This document shows, in pieces, positions 34,200 through 42,062 of a stretch of 64,000 nt of DNA. The position numbers were made by a program, and so were the translations under genes. The DNA lies in NCBI RefSeq assembly GCF_019645875.1, contig NZ_CP081000.1, forward strand, positions 5,020,417-5,084,416. Direction: 5' to 3'. Source of the stretch: Mycolicibacterium senegalense. GTDB taxonomy: Bacteria > Actinomycetota > Actinomycetes > Mycobacteriales > Mycobacteriaceae. The notes beneath the pieces were generated by a model. That model saw nothing but the letters and a program-made list of their open reading frames with translations. It was not told the DNA's origin and did not search any database. Position 1 is the stretch's first letter; each line of letters begins with the position of its first letter.

Positions 34200-34793
34200 A
34201 TGAGCTCGCGCCAACGGCTCTTCCGGTGGCTCTACCGGCTGGGGTTCACGCCCTGGGACGGCCACCCGTTGGCGCACAGCCTGACCAAGCTGGTCGAGGG
34301 AGCCCATCCGACGTCGCCTCCCGGTACCGCGCTCGATCTGGGCTGCGGTACCGGGGACAACGCGGTGTACCTGGCCCGGCACGGGTGGCGGGTCACCGGT
34401 GTCGACTATGTGGCAAAACCGCTGAAGAAGGCCCGCGCCAAAGGCGCCGGGCTACCCGTCAACTTCGTCAAAGCCGATGTGACGCAACTGAGCTCATCGG
34501 GTATCGGGGCGGGCTACCAACTGATCCTCGACAGTGGCTGCCTGCACGGCATGAGCCCTGCCGACCGCGACGCCTATGTACGGGAAGTCAGCGCGGTGGC
34601 CGCCCCCGGCGCGCAGCTGCTGATCGTGGCGTTCATCCCGGGCGCGGCGATGGGCGTTCCCGGCATCGGATTCGACGAGGTGCAACGTCGCTTCAAGGAC
34701 GGCTGGACACTGCTCTCCAGCGGCGACGAGCCCGCATTGGACCAGAACGGAACGAGCCGGGCACGGCATTACCTGTTTGCCCATTCGATCTGA
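34200..34793 (+). CDS. Class I SAM-dependent methyltransferase
   Basis: A 197-residue Rossmann methyltransferase. Motif I is ALDLGCGTGDN (about residues 46-56), motif II VTGVDYVAKPL (about 68) and a later acidic strand YQLILDSGCLHG (about 107); it ends with a beta-hairpin HYLFAHSI. The target is not indicated. ATG 34200 follows the preceding stop (34195) closely, so it is co-transcribed with the split-barrel protein. It converges on the TetR gene. Confidence 0.82.
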   Translation: MSSRQRLFRWLYRLGFTPWDGHPLAHSLTKLVEGAHPTSPPGTALDLGCGTGDNAVYLARHGWRVTGVDYVAKPLKKARAKGAGLPVNFVKADVTQLSSSGIGAGYQLILDSGCLHGMSPADRDAYVREVSAVAAPGAQLLIVAFIPGAAMGVPGIGFDEVQRRFKDGWTLLSSGDEPALDQNGTSRARHYLFAHSI

Positions 34794-34827
34794 GTGCCAT
34801 CGCCACTCTGCGGCAACGCAATTCGAG

Positions 34828-35373
34828 TCACAATCCGAGTGCGGCCATGGCGCCGTCCACGGTGGCTCTGCGCAGCTGCTCATAGGGAGTGTCGGGGAAC
34901 TGCAGGCAACAGTCCTGCAGGCCGCCGAAGGCGATGACCGCGCGGGCCGACTGCTCGAGCGTGGGTTTGCGGCCGAACACCAGCACACCCAGCCGGGCCC
35001 GCCACGCCAGCAACTGGTCGATCAAGCCCAGGTCCACCAGCGTGGTCAGCTCGGAAACGATCAGGATGAGATCGGCGCGGTGGCGGTAATGGAAGTCGAA
35101 GTAGCCCTCGAGGAGTTCTCGCGCCGAGGCGCGGGACGCGCCGCGTTTGCGTTCCTGCTCGACGATGAAGGCCTCACCCTCGTCGATAAGAGGTTGCAGG
35201 ATGCTGCGGACCAGATCCTCGCGCGACCGGAAGTGGTAGTACAGCGCGGGCTTGGTGATACCGAGGCGGTCGGCGATGTCCTGCAGGCTGGTGCGCACCA
35301 CACCCTTCTCGGCGAACAGTTCGCGTGCGACATCCAGGATGCGCTGTCGCGTATCCAATCCAGGCTTGGCCAC
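34828..35373 (-). CDS. TetR family regulator of the adjacent FAD monooxygenase
   Basis: A 181-residue TetR-type repressor. The N-terminal HTH is RQRILDVARELFAEKGVVRT with TSLQDIADRLGITKPALYYH (about residue 29-48); the C-terminal ligand domain starts about residue 60 (LVRSILQPLIDEGEAF). GTG 35373 starts just after the operator region. It is divergent from the FAD monooxygenase gene, and two near-identical 20-base palindromic sites lie between them, so self-regulation and control of the neighbour are strongly suggested. Confidence 0.88.
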   Translation of the reverse strand: MAKPGLDTRQRILDVARELFAEKGVVRTSLQDIADRLGITKPALYYHFRSREDLVRSILQPLIDEGEAFIVEQERKRGASRASARELLEGYFDFHYRHRADLILIVSELTTLVDLGLIDQLLAWRARLGVLVFGRKPTLEQSARAVIAFGGLQDCCLQFPDTPYEQLRRATVDGAMAALGL

Positions 35374-35386
35374 GTAGCCACCCTAA

Positions 35387-35406
35387 CTTACTTAACGATA
35401 GGTAAG
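35387..35406. promoter_or_regulatory. TetR operator, copy 1
   Basis: A 20-base site of inverted-repeat type (CTTAC...GTAAG arms). Its reverse complement matches the second site at 18 of 20 positions. It lies 13 bases upstream of the TetR GTG, in its promoter or leader region. Confidence 0.75.
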
Positions 35407-35421
35407 CTCACGGGCGGAGCG

Positions 35422-35441
35422 CTTACCGACCGTTAAGTAAG
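35422..35441. promoter_or_regulatory. TetR operator, copy 2
   Basis: A 20-base palindromic site (CTTACC...GTAAG arms), in opposite orientation to copy 1 with 15 bases between them. It lies 8 bases upstream of the monooxygenase GTG, so a bound repressor would cover that gene's ribosome-binding and start region. Confidence 0.75.
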
Positions 35442-35449
35442 GGGGATTC

Positions 35450-36643
35450 GTGAAAGTTCTCATCTCCGGCGCCAGCATCGCCGGGCCCGTGCTCGCCTAC
35501 TGGCTGTCCCGGCACGGAGTCGACGTCACCGTGGTGGAACGCTCACCCGCACTGCGAAAGACGGGCGGCCACGCCGTCGACCTGTTCCGGCCCGCCATGG
35601 AGATCTCCGAACGCATGGGCGTGCTGGCCGAGATCGAGGCGCACGCCACCGGCACCACCGAGATGGTCATCCACCGGCCCGGCGCGTCGCGCCCCACCCG
35701 CCTGGACTACCTCAAGATCATCGGCGCCATGTCCGACCGGCACGTCGAGATCATGCGAGATGACCTCAGCGAGATCTACTACCAAGCCGGCCGATCCGAC
35801 GTCGAATACCTCTTCGGCGACACCATCACGTCGATCTCGTCCGATGGCGCCGTGACCTTCGAGCACAACGCGCCGCGCCGTTTCGACGTGGTGGTCGGCG
35901 CCGATGGCCTGCACTCCGGTGTGCGTCGACTGACATTCGGCAACCACGTGCCCGAGAGCTTCCTCGGTGGATACCTCTCGGTGGTGTCGGTGCCGAAAGA
36001 GCTGGCCCGCGACGGCGAGATGACCGCCTACTTCAAGCCCGGCCGTATGGCAGGCATCTACACCGCCGACCATCTGGATGAGGCGCGCGCAGTGTTCATC
36101 TTCCGCCCGGGCCAACCGCTCGACTACGACTACCGCGAGGTGGAACGCCAAAAAACCCAGCTGCTCAACGCATTCCAGCACACCGCATCCGAGGTGGACC
36201 GCTGGCTCGACGAGGTATCGCGGACACCGAGCTTCTATTTCGACGCCATCACGCAATTGCAGATGACGACGTGGTCGCAAGGGCGGGTGACTCTCGTCGG
36301 CGACGCGGGCTACTGCCCTGGACCCGCGGTCGGAGGTAGCACGAGCTTGGCGGTCTACGGCGCCTACGTGCTGGCCGCCGAGATGGTGCGGGCCGGTGAC
36401 GATTACGCCTCGGCATTCGCCGCCTATGAACACACAATGCTCGCGCCGGTGGTCAGCAGCCGAAAGTTGGCCCGGGTCAACGCCAAAACCGTGGTGCCCA
36501 TGAGTAGACGAGGCATACGCACATTGGTGGGCGCCGGCCAGGTGATCTCGGCGCTGCCGCTGGGCGTCACCCAGGCGTTGGCGCGGCTCAACTCCAAAGG
36601 CGTTCGGCTCTACGACACCATGCCGTTGCCCGTCTGGGCGTAG
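35450..36643 (+). CDS. FAD-dependent monooxygenase (PHBH/TetX-like)
   Basis: A 397-residue class A flavoprotein hydroxylase. FAD/NADH sites: GASIAGPVLAYWLSRHG (GxGxxG variant, about residue 7-23), VVGADGLHSGVR (the DG motif, about 148-159) and GDAGYCPGPAVGG (the GD motif, about 284-296), and a hydrophobic loop in PSFYFDAITQLQM. The substrate is unknown; candidates are aromatic or polyketide-like compounds or antibiotics. GTG 35450 has GGGGG at 35441-35445. Expression is very likely repressed by the divergent TetR through the two operators. Confidence 0.87.
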   Translation: MKVLISGASIAGPVLAYWLSRHGVDVTVVERSPALRKTGGHAVDLFRPAMEISERMGVLAEIEAHATGTTEMVIHRPGASRPTRLDYLKIIGAMSDRHVEIMRDDLSEIYYQAGRSDVEYLFGDTITSISSDGAVTFEHNAPRRFDVVVGADGLHSGVRRLTFGNHVPESFLGGYLSVVSVPKELARDGEMTAYFKPGRMAGIYTADHLDEARAVFIFRPGQPLDYDYREVERQKTQLLNAFQHTASEVDRWLDEVSRTPSFYFDAITQLQMTTWSQGRVTLVGDAGYCPGPAVGGSTSLAVYGAYVLAAEMVRAGDDYASAFAAYEHTMLAPVVSSRKLARVNAKTVVPMSRRGIRTLVGAGQVISALPLGVTQALARLNSKGVRLYDTMPLPVWA

Positions 36644-36652
36644 CGTGGCCGC

Positions 36653-37075
36653 ATGAGCGAACTTTCCGAGGATGTGATCGCTTTTCTCTCCGAAGGCACG
36701 CGCACCGCGGTGCTGGGTTGGGTCGCAACCGACGGGCGACCGCTGGCGGCGCCCGTGTGGTTCGTGGTCGACGACGGCGAACTCGTCTTCAACACCGGCA
36801 GGGAGACCGCCAAGGGCCGAGCCTTGGCCCGTGACCCGCGGGTGGTCATGTGCGTCGACGATTCCAACCCGCCGTTCGCGTTCGTCCAAGTCCAGGGTGT
36901 CGCAGCGATCAGTGAGGATCCCCACGAGCTGCTCGACACCGCCACCCGCATCGGCGGCCGCTACATGGGTGCCGACCGTGCCGAGGAGTTCGGCCGGCGC
37001 AACGGTGTCCCAGGTGAACTCGTGGTGCGGGTCAGGCCCACGAAAGTCCATGCGGCCTTCGACGTGGCGGAGTGA
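36653..37075 (+). CDS. PPOX-class F420-dependent oxidoreductase-like protein
   Basis: A 140-residue split-barrel protein: EDVIAFLSEGTRTAVLGWVA, GRPLAAPVWFVVDDGELVFN, TGRETAKGRALARDPRVVMC and the final strands (VRVRPTKVHAAF). The TGRxTAKGRxLARDP motif resembles F420-phosphate binding in Rv1155-type proteins. It follows the monooxygenase by 9 bases, so it is likely in that operon and could supply reduced cofactor or a coupled reduction (inference). Confidence 0.82.
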   Translation: MSELSEDVIAFLSEGTRTAVLGWVATDGRPLAAPVWFVVDDGELVFNTGRETAKGRALARDPRVVMCVDDSNPPFAFVQVQGVAAISEDPHELLDTATRIGGRYMGADRAEEFGRRNGVPGELVVRVRPTKVHAAFDVAE

Positions 37076-37110
37076 CGACATGTCCCTCCGAACCCTGGCT
37101 GACAGCACGC

Positions 37111-37140
37111 AAAAGCCCCCGACTTACGCCGGGGGCTTTT
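37111..37140. terminator. Bidirectional Rho-independent terminator
   Basis: AAAAGCCCCCG (37111-37121) pairs with CGGGGGCTTTT (37130-37140) across an 8-base loop. A-runs at the start and T-runs at the end serve both strands, so it can end the monooxygenase operon and the convergent fadA-fadB operon. Confidence 0.9.
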
Positions 37141-37152
37141 GACGTTTGGTGC

Positions 37153-39300
37153 TTAGCTTTCCAGCGAAGCCGGCGGCAGGAAGCGGTCGCCGTAGCGGGC
37201 GGCCAGTTCCTTGGCCCGGGCCACGAAGGCCTCCTTGCCGACGCCGAGCTCACCCTGGTAGCCGACGATGAACTGCGCCGAACCACCGGTGTACGGCGGG
37301 AAGCCGATACCCATGATCGAGCCGATGTTCGCGTCAGCGGTCGAGGTGAGCACGCCCTCGTCGATGCACTTCTGGGTCTCCAGTGCCTCGGCGAACAGCA
37401 TGCGGTCGATCATGTCCTGCAGCGGGATCTGCGAGGAGCCGGACTTGAACGTCTCGCGCAGGCCGGGCCACAGCTGGGTCCGCTTGCCGTCGACGTACTC
37501 GTAGAAGCCGGCACCCTTCAGACGCGACGGGCGGCCGAGCTCGATCATCTTCTCCACGACGGCCTCGGCCGGGTGCGGCACGTGGGTGCCACCGGCGGCC
37601 TCGATGCCTTCCTTGGTGGCCACGGCGATCTTGTGCATGAGCTCCAGGTTGAGCTCATCGCTCAGCTGCAGCGGCGCCGCCGGGTAACCGGCCTGCGAGC
37701 CGGCCTGCTCGATCGACGCGGGTTCCACACCCTCGCCCAGCATGGCCAGCGCCTCGTTGACGAAGGTGCCGATGACGCGGCTGGTGAAGAAGCCGCGGCT
37801 GTCGTTGACCACGATCGGGGTCTTCTTGATGGCCAGCGTGTAGTCGAACACCCGGGCCAGCGCCTCGTCAGAGGTCTTCTCGCCCTTGATGATCTCCACC
37901 AGCGGCATCTTGTCGACCGGCGAGAAGAAGTGGATACCGATGAAGTCCTCCTGGCGCTTCACGCCGGTCGCCAGACCGGTGATCGGCAGCGTGGAGGTGT
38001 TCGAGCCGAGCAGCGCGTTGGGCTCGACGATGTCCTCGATCTCCTGGAACACCTTGTGCTTGAGTTCTTGGTTCTCGAACACGGCCTCGATCACGAAGTC
38101 GACGCCCTTGAGATCCTGTGGATCGGCGGTCGGGGTGATCCGGGCCAGCAGCGCCGCGGACTTCTCTTCGGTGGTCTTGCCCCGCTTGAGTGCCTTGGCC
38201 TCCAGGCCCTCCGAGTACGCCTTGCCCTTCTGCGCGGCTTCGATGCTGACGTCCTTGAGGACGACGTCGTAGCCGGCCTTGGCCGACACGTAGGCGATAC
38301 CGGCGCCCATCATGCCCGCGCCCAGCACACCGATCTTCTTGATCTCCTGCTTGGCGATGCCCTCGGGACGCGAAGCGCCGCCGTTGATGGCCTGCAGGTC
38401 CAGGAAGAACGCCTGGATCATGTTCTTGGCGGTCTGGCCGGTGACCAGCGAGACGAAGTAGCGGCTCTCGATGCGGCTGGCGGTGTCGAAGTCGACCTGC
38501 GCACCCTCGACGGCGGCGTCCAGGATGGCCCGCGGTGCCGGCATCGGGGCGCCCTTGAGCTGCTTCTTCAGCAGCGCCGGGAAGGACGGCAGGATCGCGG
38601 CGAGCGCCGGGCTGGACGGGGTGCCACCGGGGATCTTGTAGCCCTTGACGTCCCACGGCTGGGTGTGGGCCTCGGGGTTGGCCTTGATCCACGCCTTGGC
38701 GGCGGGAACGAGATCCTCGACCGAACCGACGAGCTCGTCGACCAGGCCCGTCTCCTTGGCCTTGGCCGGGTTGAACCGGGTGCCCTGGCTCAGGACCTCC
38801 ATGAAGGCCTTCTGGATACCGAACATGCGCACGGTGCGCGCCACGCCGCCACCACCGGGCAGCAGGCCCAGCGTGACCTCGGGCAGACCGATCTGGCTGC
38901 CCTTGACATCGGCGGCGATGCGGTGGTTGGTGGCCAGCGCGATCTCCAGGCCGCCGCCGAGCGCGGCGCCGTTGATGGCAGCCACGACGGGCTTGGGCAG
39001 GGTCTCCAGCTTGCGCAGGTCGGCCTTGATGGTCTCGACCATCTCGAACGCCTCGGCGGCGTCGTCCGGGCCGATGTTCATCATGCCCTTGAGGTCACCA
39101 CCGGCGAAGAAGGTCTTCTTCGCGCTGGTGATCACCACACCGGTAATCGAATCCTGCTCGGCAACAAGGCGTTCCACGGCATTGTGCATGGATTCCTTGT
39201 AGTGCTCGTTCATCACGTTGGCCGAACCGGTCGGGTCGTCCAACGTCAGGGTGACGATGCCGTCGGCATCCTTGTCCCACTGAATGGTGTTCTCAGCCAT
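37153..39300 (-). CDS. fadB: Fatty-acid oxidation complex alpha subunit FadB
   Basis: A 715-residue bifunctional enzyme: enoyl-CoA hydratase in the N-terminal half and 3-hydroxyacyl-CoA dehydrogenase in the C-terminal half. Hydratase features are FFAGGDLKGMM (oxyanion loop, about 64-74), AALGGGLEIALATNHRIA with the catalytic Glu, and GLPEVTLGLLPGGGG (second Glu, about 139-153). The dehydrogenase has NAD-binding IGVLGAGMMGAGIAYV (about 327-342), VIEAVFENQELK, LGSNTSTLPI and catalytic His in GIHFFSPVDKMPLVE (about 449-463). Orthologue of Rv0860. Start ATG 39300, 15 bases after the fadA stop: one operon. Confidence 0.95.
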   Translation of the reverse strand: MAENTIQWDKDADGIVTLTLDDPTGSANVMNEHYKESMHNAVERLVAEQDSITGVVITSAKKTFFAGGDLKGMMNIGPDDAAEAFEMVETIKADLRKLETLPKPVVAAINGAALGGGLEIALATNHRIAADVKGSQIGLPEVTLGLLPGGGGVARTVRMFGIQKAFMEVLSQGTRFNPAKAKETGLVDELVGSVEDLVPAAKAWIKANPEAHTQPWDVKGYKIPGGTPSSPALAAILPSFPALLKKQLKGAPMPAPRAILDAAVEGAQVDFDTASRIESRYFVSLVTGQTAKNMIQAFFLDLQAINGGASRPEGIAKQEIKKIGVLGAGMMGAGIAYVSAKAGYDVVLKDVSIEAAQKGKAYSEGLEAKALKRGKTTEEKSAALLARITPTADPQDLKGVDFVIEAVFENQELKHKVFQEIEDIVEPNALLGSNTSTLPITGLATGVKRQEDFIGIHFFSPVDKMPLVEIIKGEKTSDEALARVFDYTLAIKKTPIVVNDSRGFFTSRVIGTFVNEALAMLGEGVEPASIEQAGSQAGYPAAPLQLSDELNLELMHKIAVATKEGIEAAGGTHVPHPAEAVVEKMIELGRPSRLKGAGFYEYVDGKRTQLWPGLRETFKSGSSQIPLQDMIDRMLFAEALETQKCIDEGVLTSTADANIGSIMGIGFPPYTGGSAQFIVGYQGELGVGKEAFVARAKELAARYGDRFLPPASLES

Positions 39301-39315
39301 TGTTGTTCAGCCCTC

Positions 39316-40527
39316 TCAGACGCGCTCGATGATGGTGGCCACGCCCATGCCGCCGCCGATGCACAGCGTGACCAGCGCACGCTTGGCGCCACGACGCTCG
39401 AGCTCGTCGACCATGGTTCCGGTGATCATGGCGCCGGTGGCGCCCAGCGGGTGGCCCATCGCGATGGCGCCACCGTTGACGTTGAGCTTCTCGTCGGGGA
39501 TGTTGAGGTCCTTCTGGAACTTCAGCACCACGGAGGCAAACGCCTCGTTGAGCTCGAACAGGTCGATGTCATCCACGGTCAGGCCGGCCCGGTCGAGCAC
39601 CTTCTTGGTGGCCGGGGTCGGGCCGGTGAGCATGATGACCGGGTCGGCACCGCTGGTGGCGGTGGCCACGATGCGGGCGCGCGGGGTCAGGCCCTGGCTC
39701 TGCCCGGCCTTCTCGCTGCCGATGAGCAGCAGGCCGGCGCCGTCGACGATGCCCGAGCTGTTGCCGCCGGTGTGGACGTGGTTGATCTTCTCGACGTAGT
39801 GGTACTTCTGCAGCGCCACGTCGTCGAAGCCGCCCATCGCGCCGATGCCGTCGAACGCGGTCTTCAGCTTGCCCAGGCTCTCCACGGTGGAGCCGGGACG
39901 CATGTGCTCGTCGTGGTCGAGGACCACGAGGCCGTTCTGATCCTTGACCGGGACAACCGACTTGGCGAAGTAGCCGCCGGACCAGGCCGCTGCGGCGCGC
40001 TCCTGCGAGCGTGCGGCGTAGGCGTCGACGTCCTCGCGAGAGAAGCCCTCGATGGTGGCGATCAGGTCGGCGCCGATGCCCTGCGGGACGAAGCCGATGC
40101 GGTAGTTGGTCTCCGGGTCAGAGGCCCAGGCGCCGCCGTCGGAGCCCATCGGAACGCGGCTCATCGACTCGACACCACCGGCCAGCACCAGGTCGTCCCA
40201 GCCGGAACGGACCTTCTGGGCGGCCAGGTTGACGGCCTCCAGGCCCGAGGCGCAGAAGCGGTTGAGCTGGAAACCACCGGTGGTCTCGGGCAGCTTGGCC
40301 ACCAGACCGGCGGTGCGGGCGATGTCGCCGCCCTGGTCGCCGACCGGGGAGACAACGCCCAGGATGACGTCGCTGATCAGCGTCTCGTCCAGGTCGGGGT
40401 ACCGGCTGCGGATCTCCTCGATCAGGCCGACAACCAGGTTGACCGGCTTGATCTCGTTGAGTGCGCCGCCGCGCTGCTTGCCACGCGGCGTGCGGATCGC
40501 CTCGTAGATGAAGGCTTCTTCGGACAT
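39316..40527 (-). CDS. fadA: Acetyl-CoA acetyltransferase (thiolase) FadA
   Basis: A 403-residue beta-oxidation thiolase that cleaves 3-ketoacyl-CoA. The active-site nucleophile lies in LNRFCASGLEAVNLAAQKV (Cys about residue 93); the second catalytic triad parts are NVNGGAIAMGHPLGATGA (His about 359) and the C-terminal LVTLCIGGGMG (Cys about 389). It forms the FadA-FadB complex with the next gene. Start ATG 40527 with GGGGAG 6-11 bases upstream. Its upstream region (40528-40900) carries a palindrome and a 55-base direct repeat. Confidence 0.95.
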   Translation of the reverse strand: MSEEAFIYEAIRTPRGKQRGGALNEIKPVNLVVGLIEEIRSRYPDLDETLISDVILGVVSPVGDQGGDIARTAGLVAKLPETTGGFQLNRFCASGLEAVNLAAQKVRSGWDDLVLAGGVESMSRVPMGSDGGAWASDPETNYRIGFVPQGIGADLIATIEGFSREDVDAYAARSQERAAAAWSGGYFAKSVVPVKDQNGLVVLDHDEHMRPGSTVESLGKLKTAFDGIGAMGGFDDVALQKYHYVEKINHVHTGGNSSGIVDGAGLLLIGSEKAGQSQGLTPRARIVATATSGADPVIMLTGPTPATKKVLDRAGLTVDDIDLFELNEAFASVVLKFQKDLNIPDEKLNVNGGAIAMGHPLGATGAMITGTMVDELERRGAKRALVTLCIGGGMGVATIIERV

Positions 40528-40622
40528 GTCTGCTCCCCTGCCGTATCGGCGTCCAGGTTCAGGTTGGGTTGTGGAACCGCCCAACGCGTGGACAGTCCTC
40601 TGAACGGCAGCGTATCAGCCTC

Positions 40623-40642
40623 GCCCAACCCGTTGGTTGGGC
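40623..40642. promoter_or_regulatory. Candidate fadA-fadB operator (perfect inverted repeat)
   Basis: GCCCAACC-CGTT-GGTTGGGC: 8-base perfect arms with a 4-base centre, about 96 bases upstream of the fadA ATG. A further GGTTGGG occurs at 40562. The size and symmetry fit a dimeric TetR/FadR-type regulator binding site; the regulator is unknown. Confidence 0.5.
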
Positions 40643-40689
40643 CTGTGCTCAGCATCTCCTGGAACCGGCGGTCGACCGACTCGTCGCGA

Positions 40690-40744
40690 TTTCGACATGG
40701 GGGTTGTTCACCACGCGGCGCAACGACCCAGACGTAGGAAACGA
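40690..40744 (+). repeat. 55-base direct repeat, copy 1
   Basis: Begins TTTCGACATG and ends GTAGGAAACGA. It matches copy 2 at 52 of 55 positions (three differences close together near base 11-16). The two copies have their starts 117 bases apart, in the same orientation. Confidence 0.9.
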
Positions 40745-40806
40745 GACCTGAAGCGGCGCCGGGGCCGGGGGGCCTCATGCTCGCGACCGGCCCAGCCTTC
40801 GCCGCC

Positions 40807-40861
40807 GTTTTCGACATGAGGGCCGTTCACCACGCGGCGCAACGACCCAGACGTAGGAAAC
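40807..40861 (+). repeat. 55-base direct repeat, copy 2
   Basis: Same orientation as copy 1, with only three base differences. It lies 40 bases before the stop of the old-yellow-enzyme gene. Neither copy has terminal inverted repeats or an open reading frame, so it is not an insertion sequence. Confidence 0.9.
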
Positions 40862-40900
40862 GACGAGCACCTCAAGACGCACCCCTCAGCGGCGCACACC

Positions 40901-42007
40901 TCAAGCCGAGCGGGGCTCCTCGAGTGCCATCAGCGTCGGGTAGTCGGTATAGCCCACCGGGCCGGGCGCATAGAAGGTCGTCATGTCGGGCTCGTTGAGC
41001 TCGGCGCCCAGGATCAGGCGGTCGATGAGATCGGGGTTGGCCAGAAACGCCCGCCCGACCGCGGCCGCGCTGATCGCGCCCCACTGGGCGTAGCCCTCCA
41101 ACTGGGAGAAGTCCGTGCCGGAATTGCGGCCGGTGTTGAGGACGAAGGTGCCCGACCACAGCGCGCGGATGACGCCGAACGTGTGCTCGGCCGGGTCGAT
41201 CAGCACATGCAGATAGGCCAGCCCGAGCGGAGCGATGCGCTCCAACAACGCCTCGTAGGCACTGACCGTGTCGTTCTCGCGCATTCCACCGGCGGTGTTC
41301 CCGGGTGAGATACGCAGCCCGACCCGGCCCGCGCCGATCTCGTCGACGACGGCCTCGACCACCTCGGCGGTCAGCCGGGCCCGGTTCTCCGGCGAACCGC
41401 CATAGGCGTCGGTGCGCTGGTTGACCACATCGGAGGCGAACTGGTGCAGCAGATAGCCGTTGGCGCCGTGGATCTCCACGCCGTCCATGCCCGCGTCGAT
41501 CGCCCGGCGCGCGGCGGCCCGGAACTGCCCGACGATCACCGGGATCTCGGCGGTCTCGAGCGCACGCGGGGTCTGCAGAGGCTTCTTGCCGGTGGGTGTG
41601 TGGGTGAGCACATCGGCTGCGATCGCCGAAGGCGCGACCGGCTCGAACCCGCTGATATCGGGGTGCGCCATGCGGCCGACGTGCCACAGCTGGACGAACA
41701 TCTTGCCGCCCGCCGCGTGCACCGAGTCCGCGATCTCGGCCCACCCGTGCTGATGGCGGTCGGTGTAGATGCCAGGGGTGTTCATGTACGCGCCGTTGGC
41801 GGTCTCGGCGACCGCGGTGGCCTCGCTGATGATCAGGCCGGCTCCCGCGCGCTGGCTGTAGTACTGCGCGGCCAGCGGTGAGGGGGTGCCGTCGGCGTCG
41901 GCACGTGAACGCGTCAGCGGTGCCATGAACAGACGGTTGGTAGCGGCGGTATCGCCAACCTGGATCGGCTGCAGCAGTGCGGCGTCGGCGTTCAGTTTGT
42001 AGGTCAC
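40901..42007 (-). CDS. Old yellow enzyme / alkene (N-ethylmaleimide) reductase
   Basis: A 368-residue FMN-dependent TIM barrel of the NemA/OYE class that reduces activated C=C bonds with NAD(P)H. Signatures are FMAPLTRSRADADGTPSPLA (about 23-42), ISEATAVAE (FMN contact), VQLWHVGRM (about 95-103), VEIHGANGYLLHQF with catalytic His/Asn (about 172-185), YGGSPENRARL (about 197-207) and GRAFLANPDLIDRL (about 320). Start GTG 42007 (VTYKLNADA) is chosen; ATG 42040 is also in frame and only 22 bases from the divergent dapC start. Confidence 0.9.
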   Translation of the reverse strand: MTYKLNADAALLQPIQVGDTAATNRLFMAPLTRSRADADGTPSPLAAQYYSQRAGAGLIISEATAVAETANGAYMNTPGIYTDRHQHGWAEIADSVHAAGGKMFVQLWHVGRMAHPDISGFEPVAPSAIAADVLTHTPTGKKPLQTPRALETAEIPVIVGQFRAAARRAIDAGMDGVEIHGANGYLLHQFASDVVNQRTDAYGGSPENRARLTAEVVEAVVDEIGAGRVGLRISPGNTAGGMRENDTVSAYEALLERIAPLGLAYLHVLIDPAEHTFGVIRALWSGTFVLNTGRNSGTDFSQLEGYAQWGAISAAAVGRAFLANPDLIDRLILGAELNEPDMTTFYAPGPVGYTDYPTLMALEEPRSA

Positions 42008-42062
42008 GCCTCTTTTGAGCGCCCAGGGCACGGCAATCATTCCCGCACTAGCCTCATGCAAC

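Larger units (their letters stand above)
40528..40900. other. Intergenic region upstream of fadA
   Basis: 373 bases between the fadA start and the stop of the old-yellow-enzyme gene; both genes are on the minus strand. It contains no credible gene. It holds GGTTGGG-type motifs near 40562, a perfect inverted repeat at 40623-40642 and two copies of a 55-base repeat, described separately. The region is a likely fadA-fadB promoter/operator. Confidence 0.5.

Noticed and set aside
37072..40737. A 1221-codon open frame on the plus strand
   Set aside because: It is the antisense shadow of fadB and fadA, two genes with full family motifs. Long antisense frames are common in GC-rich DNA.
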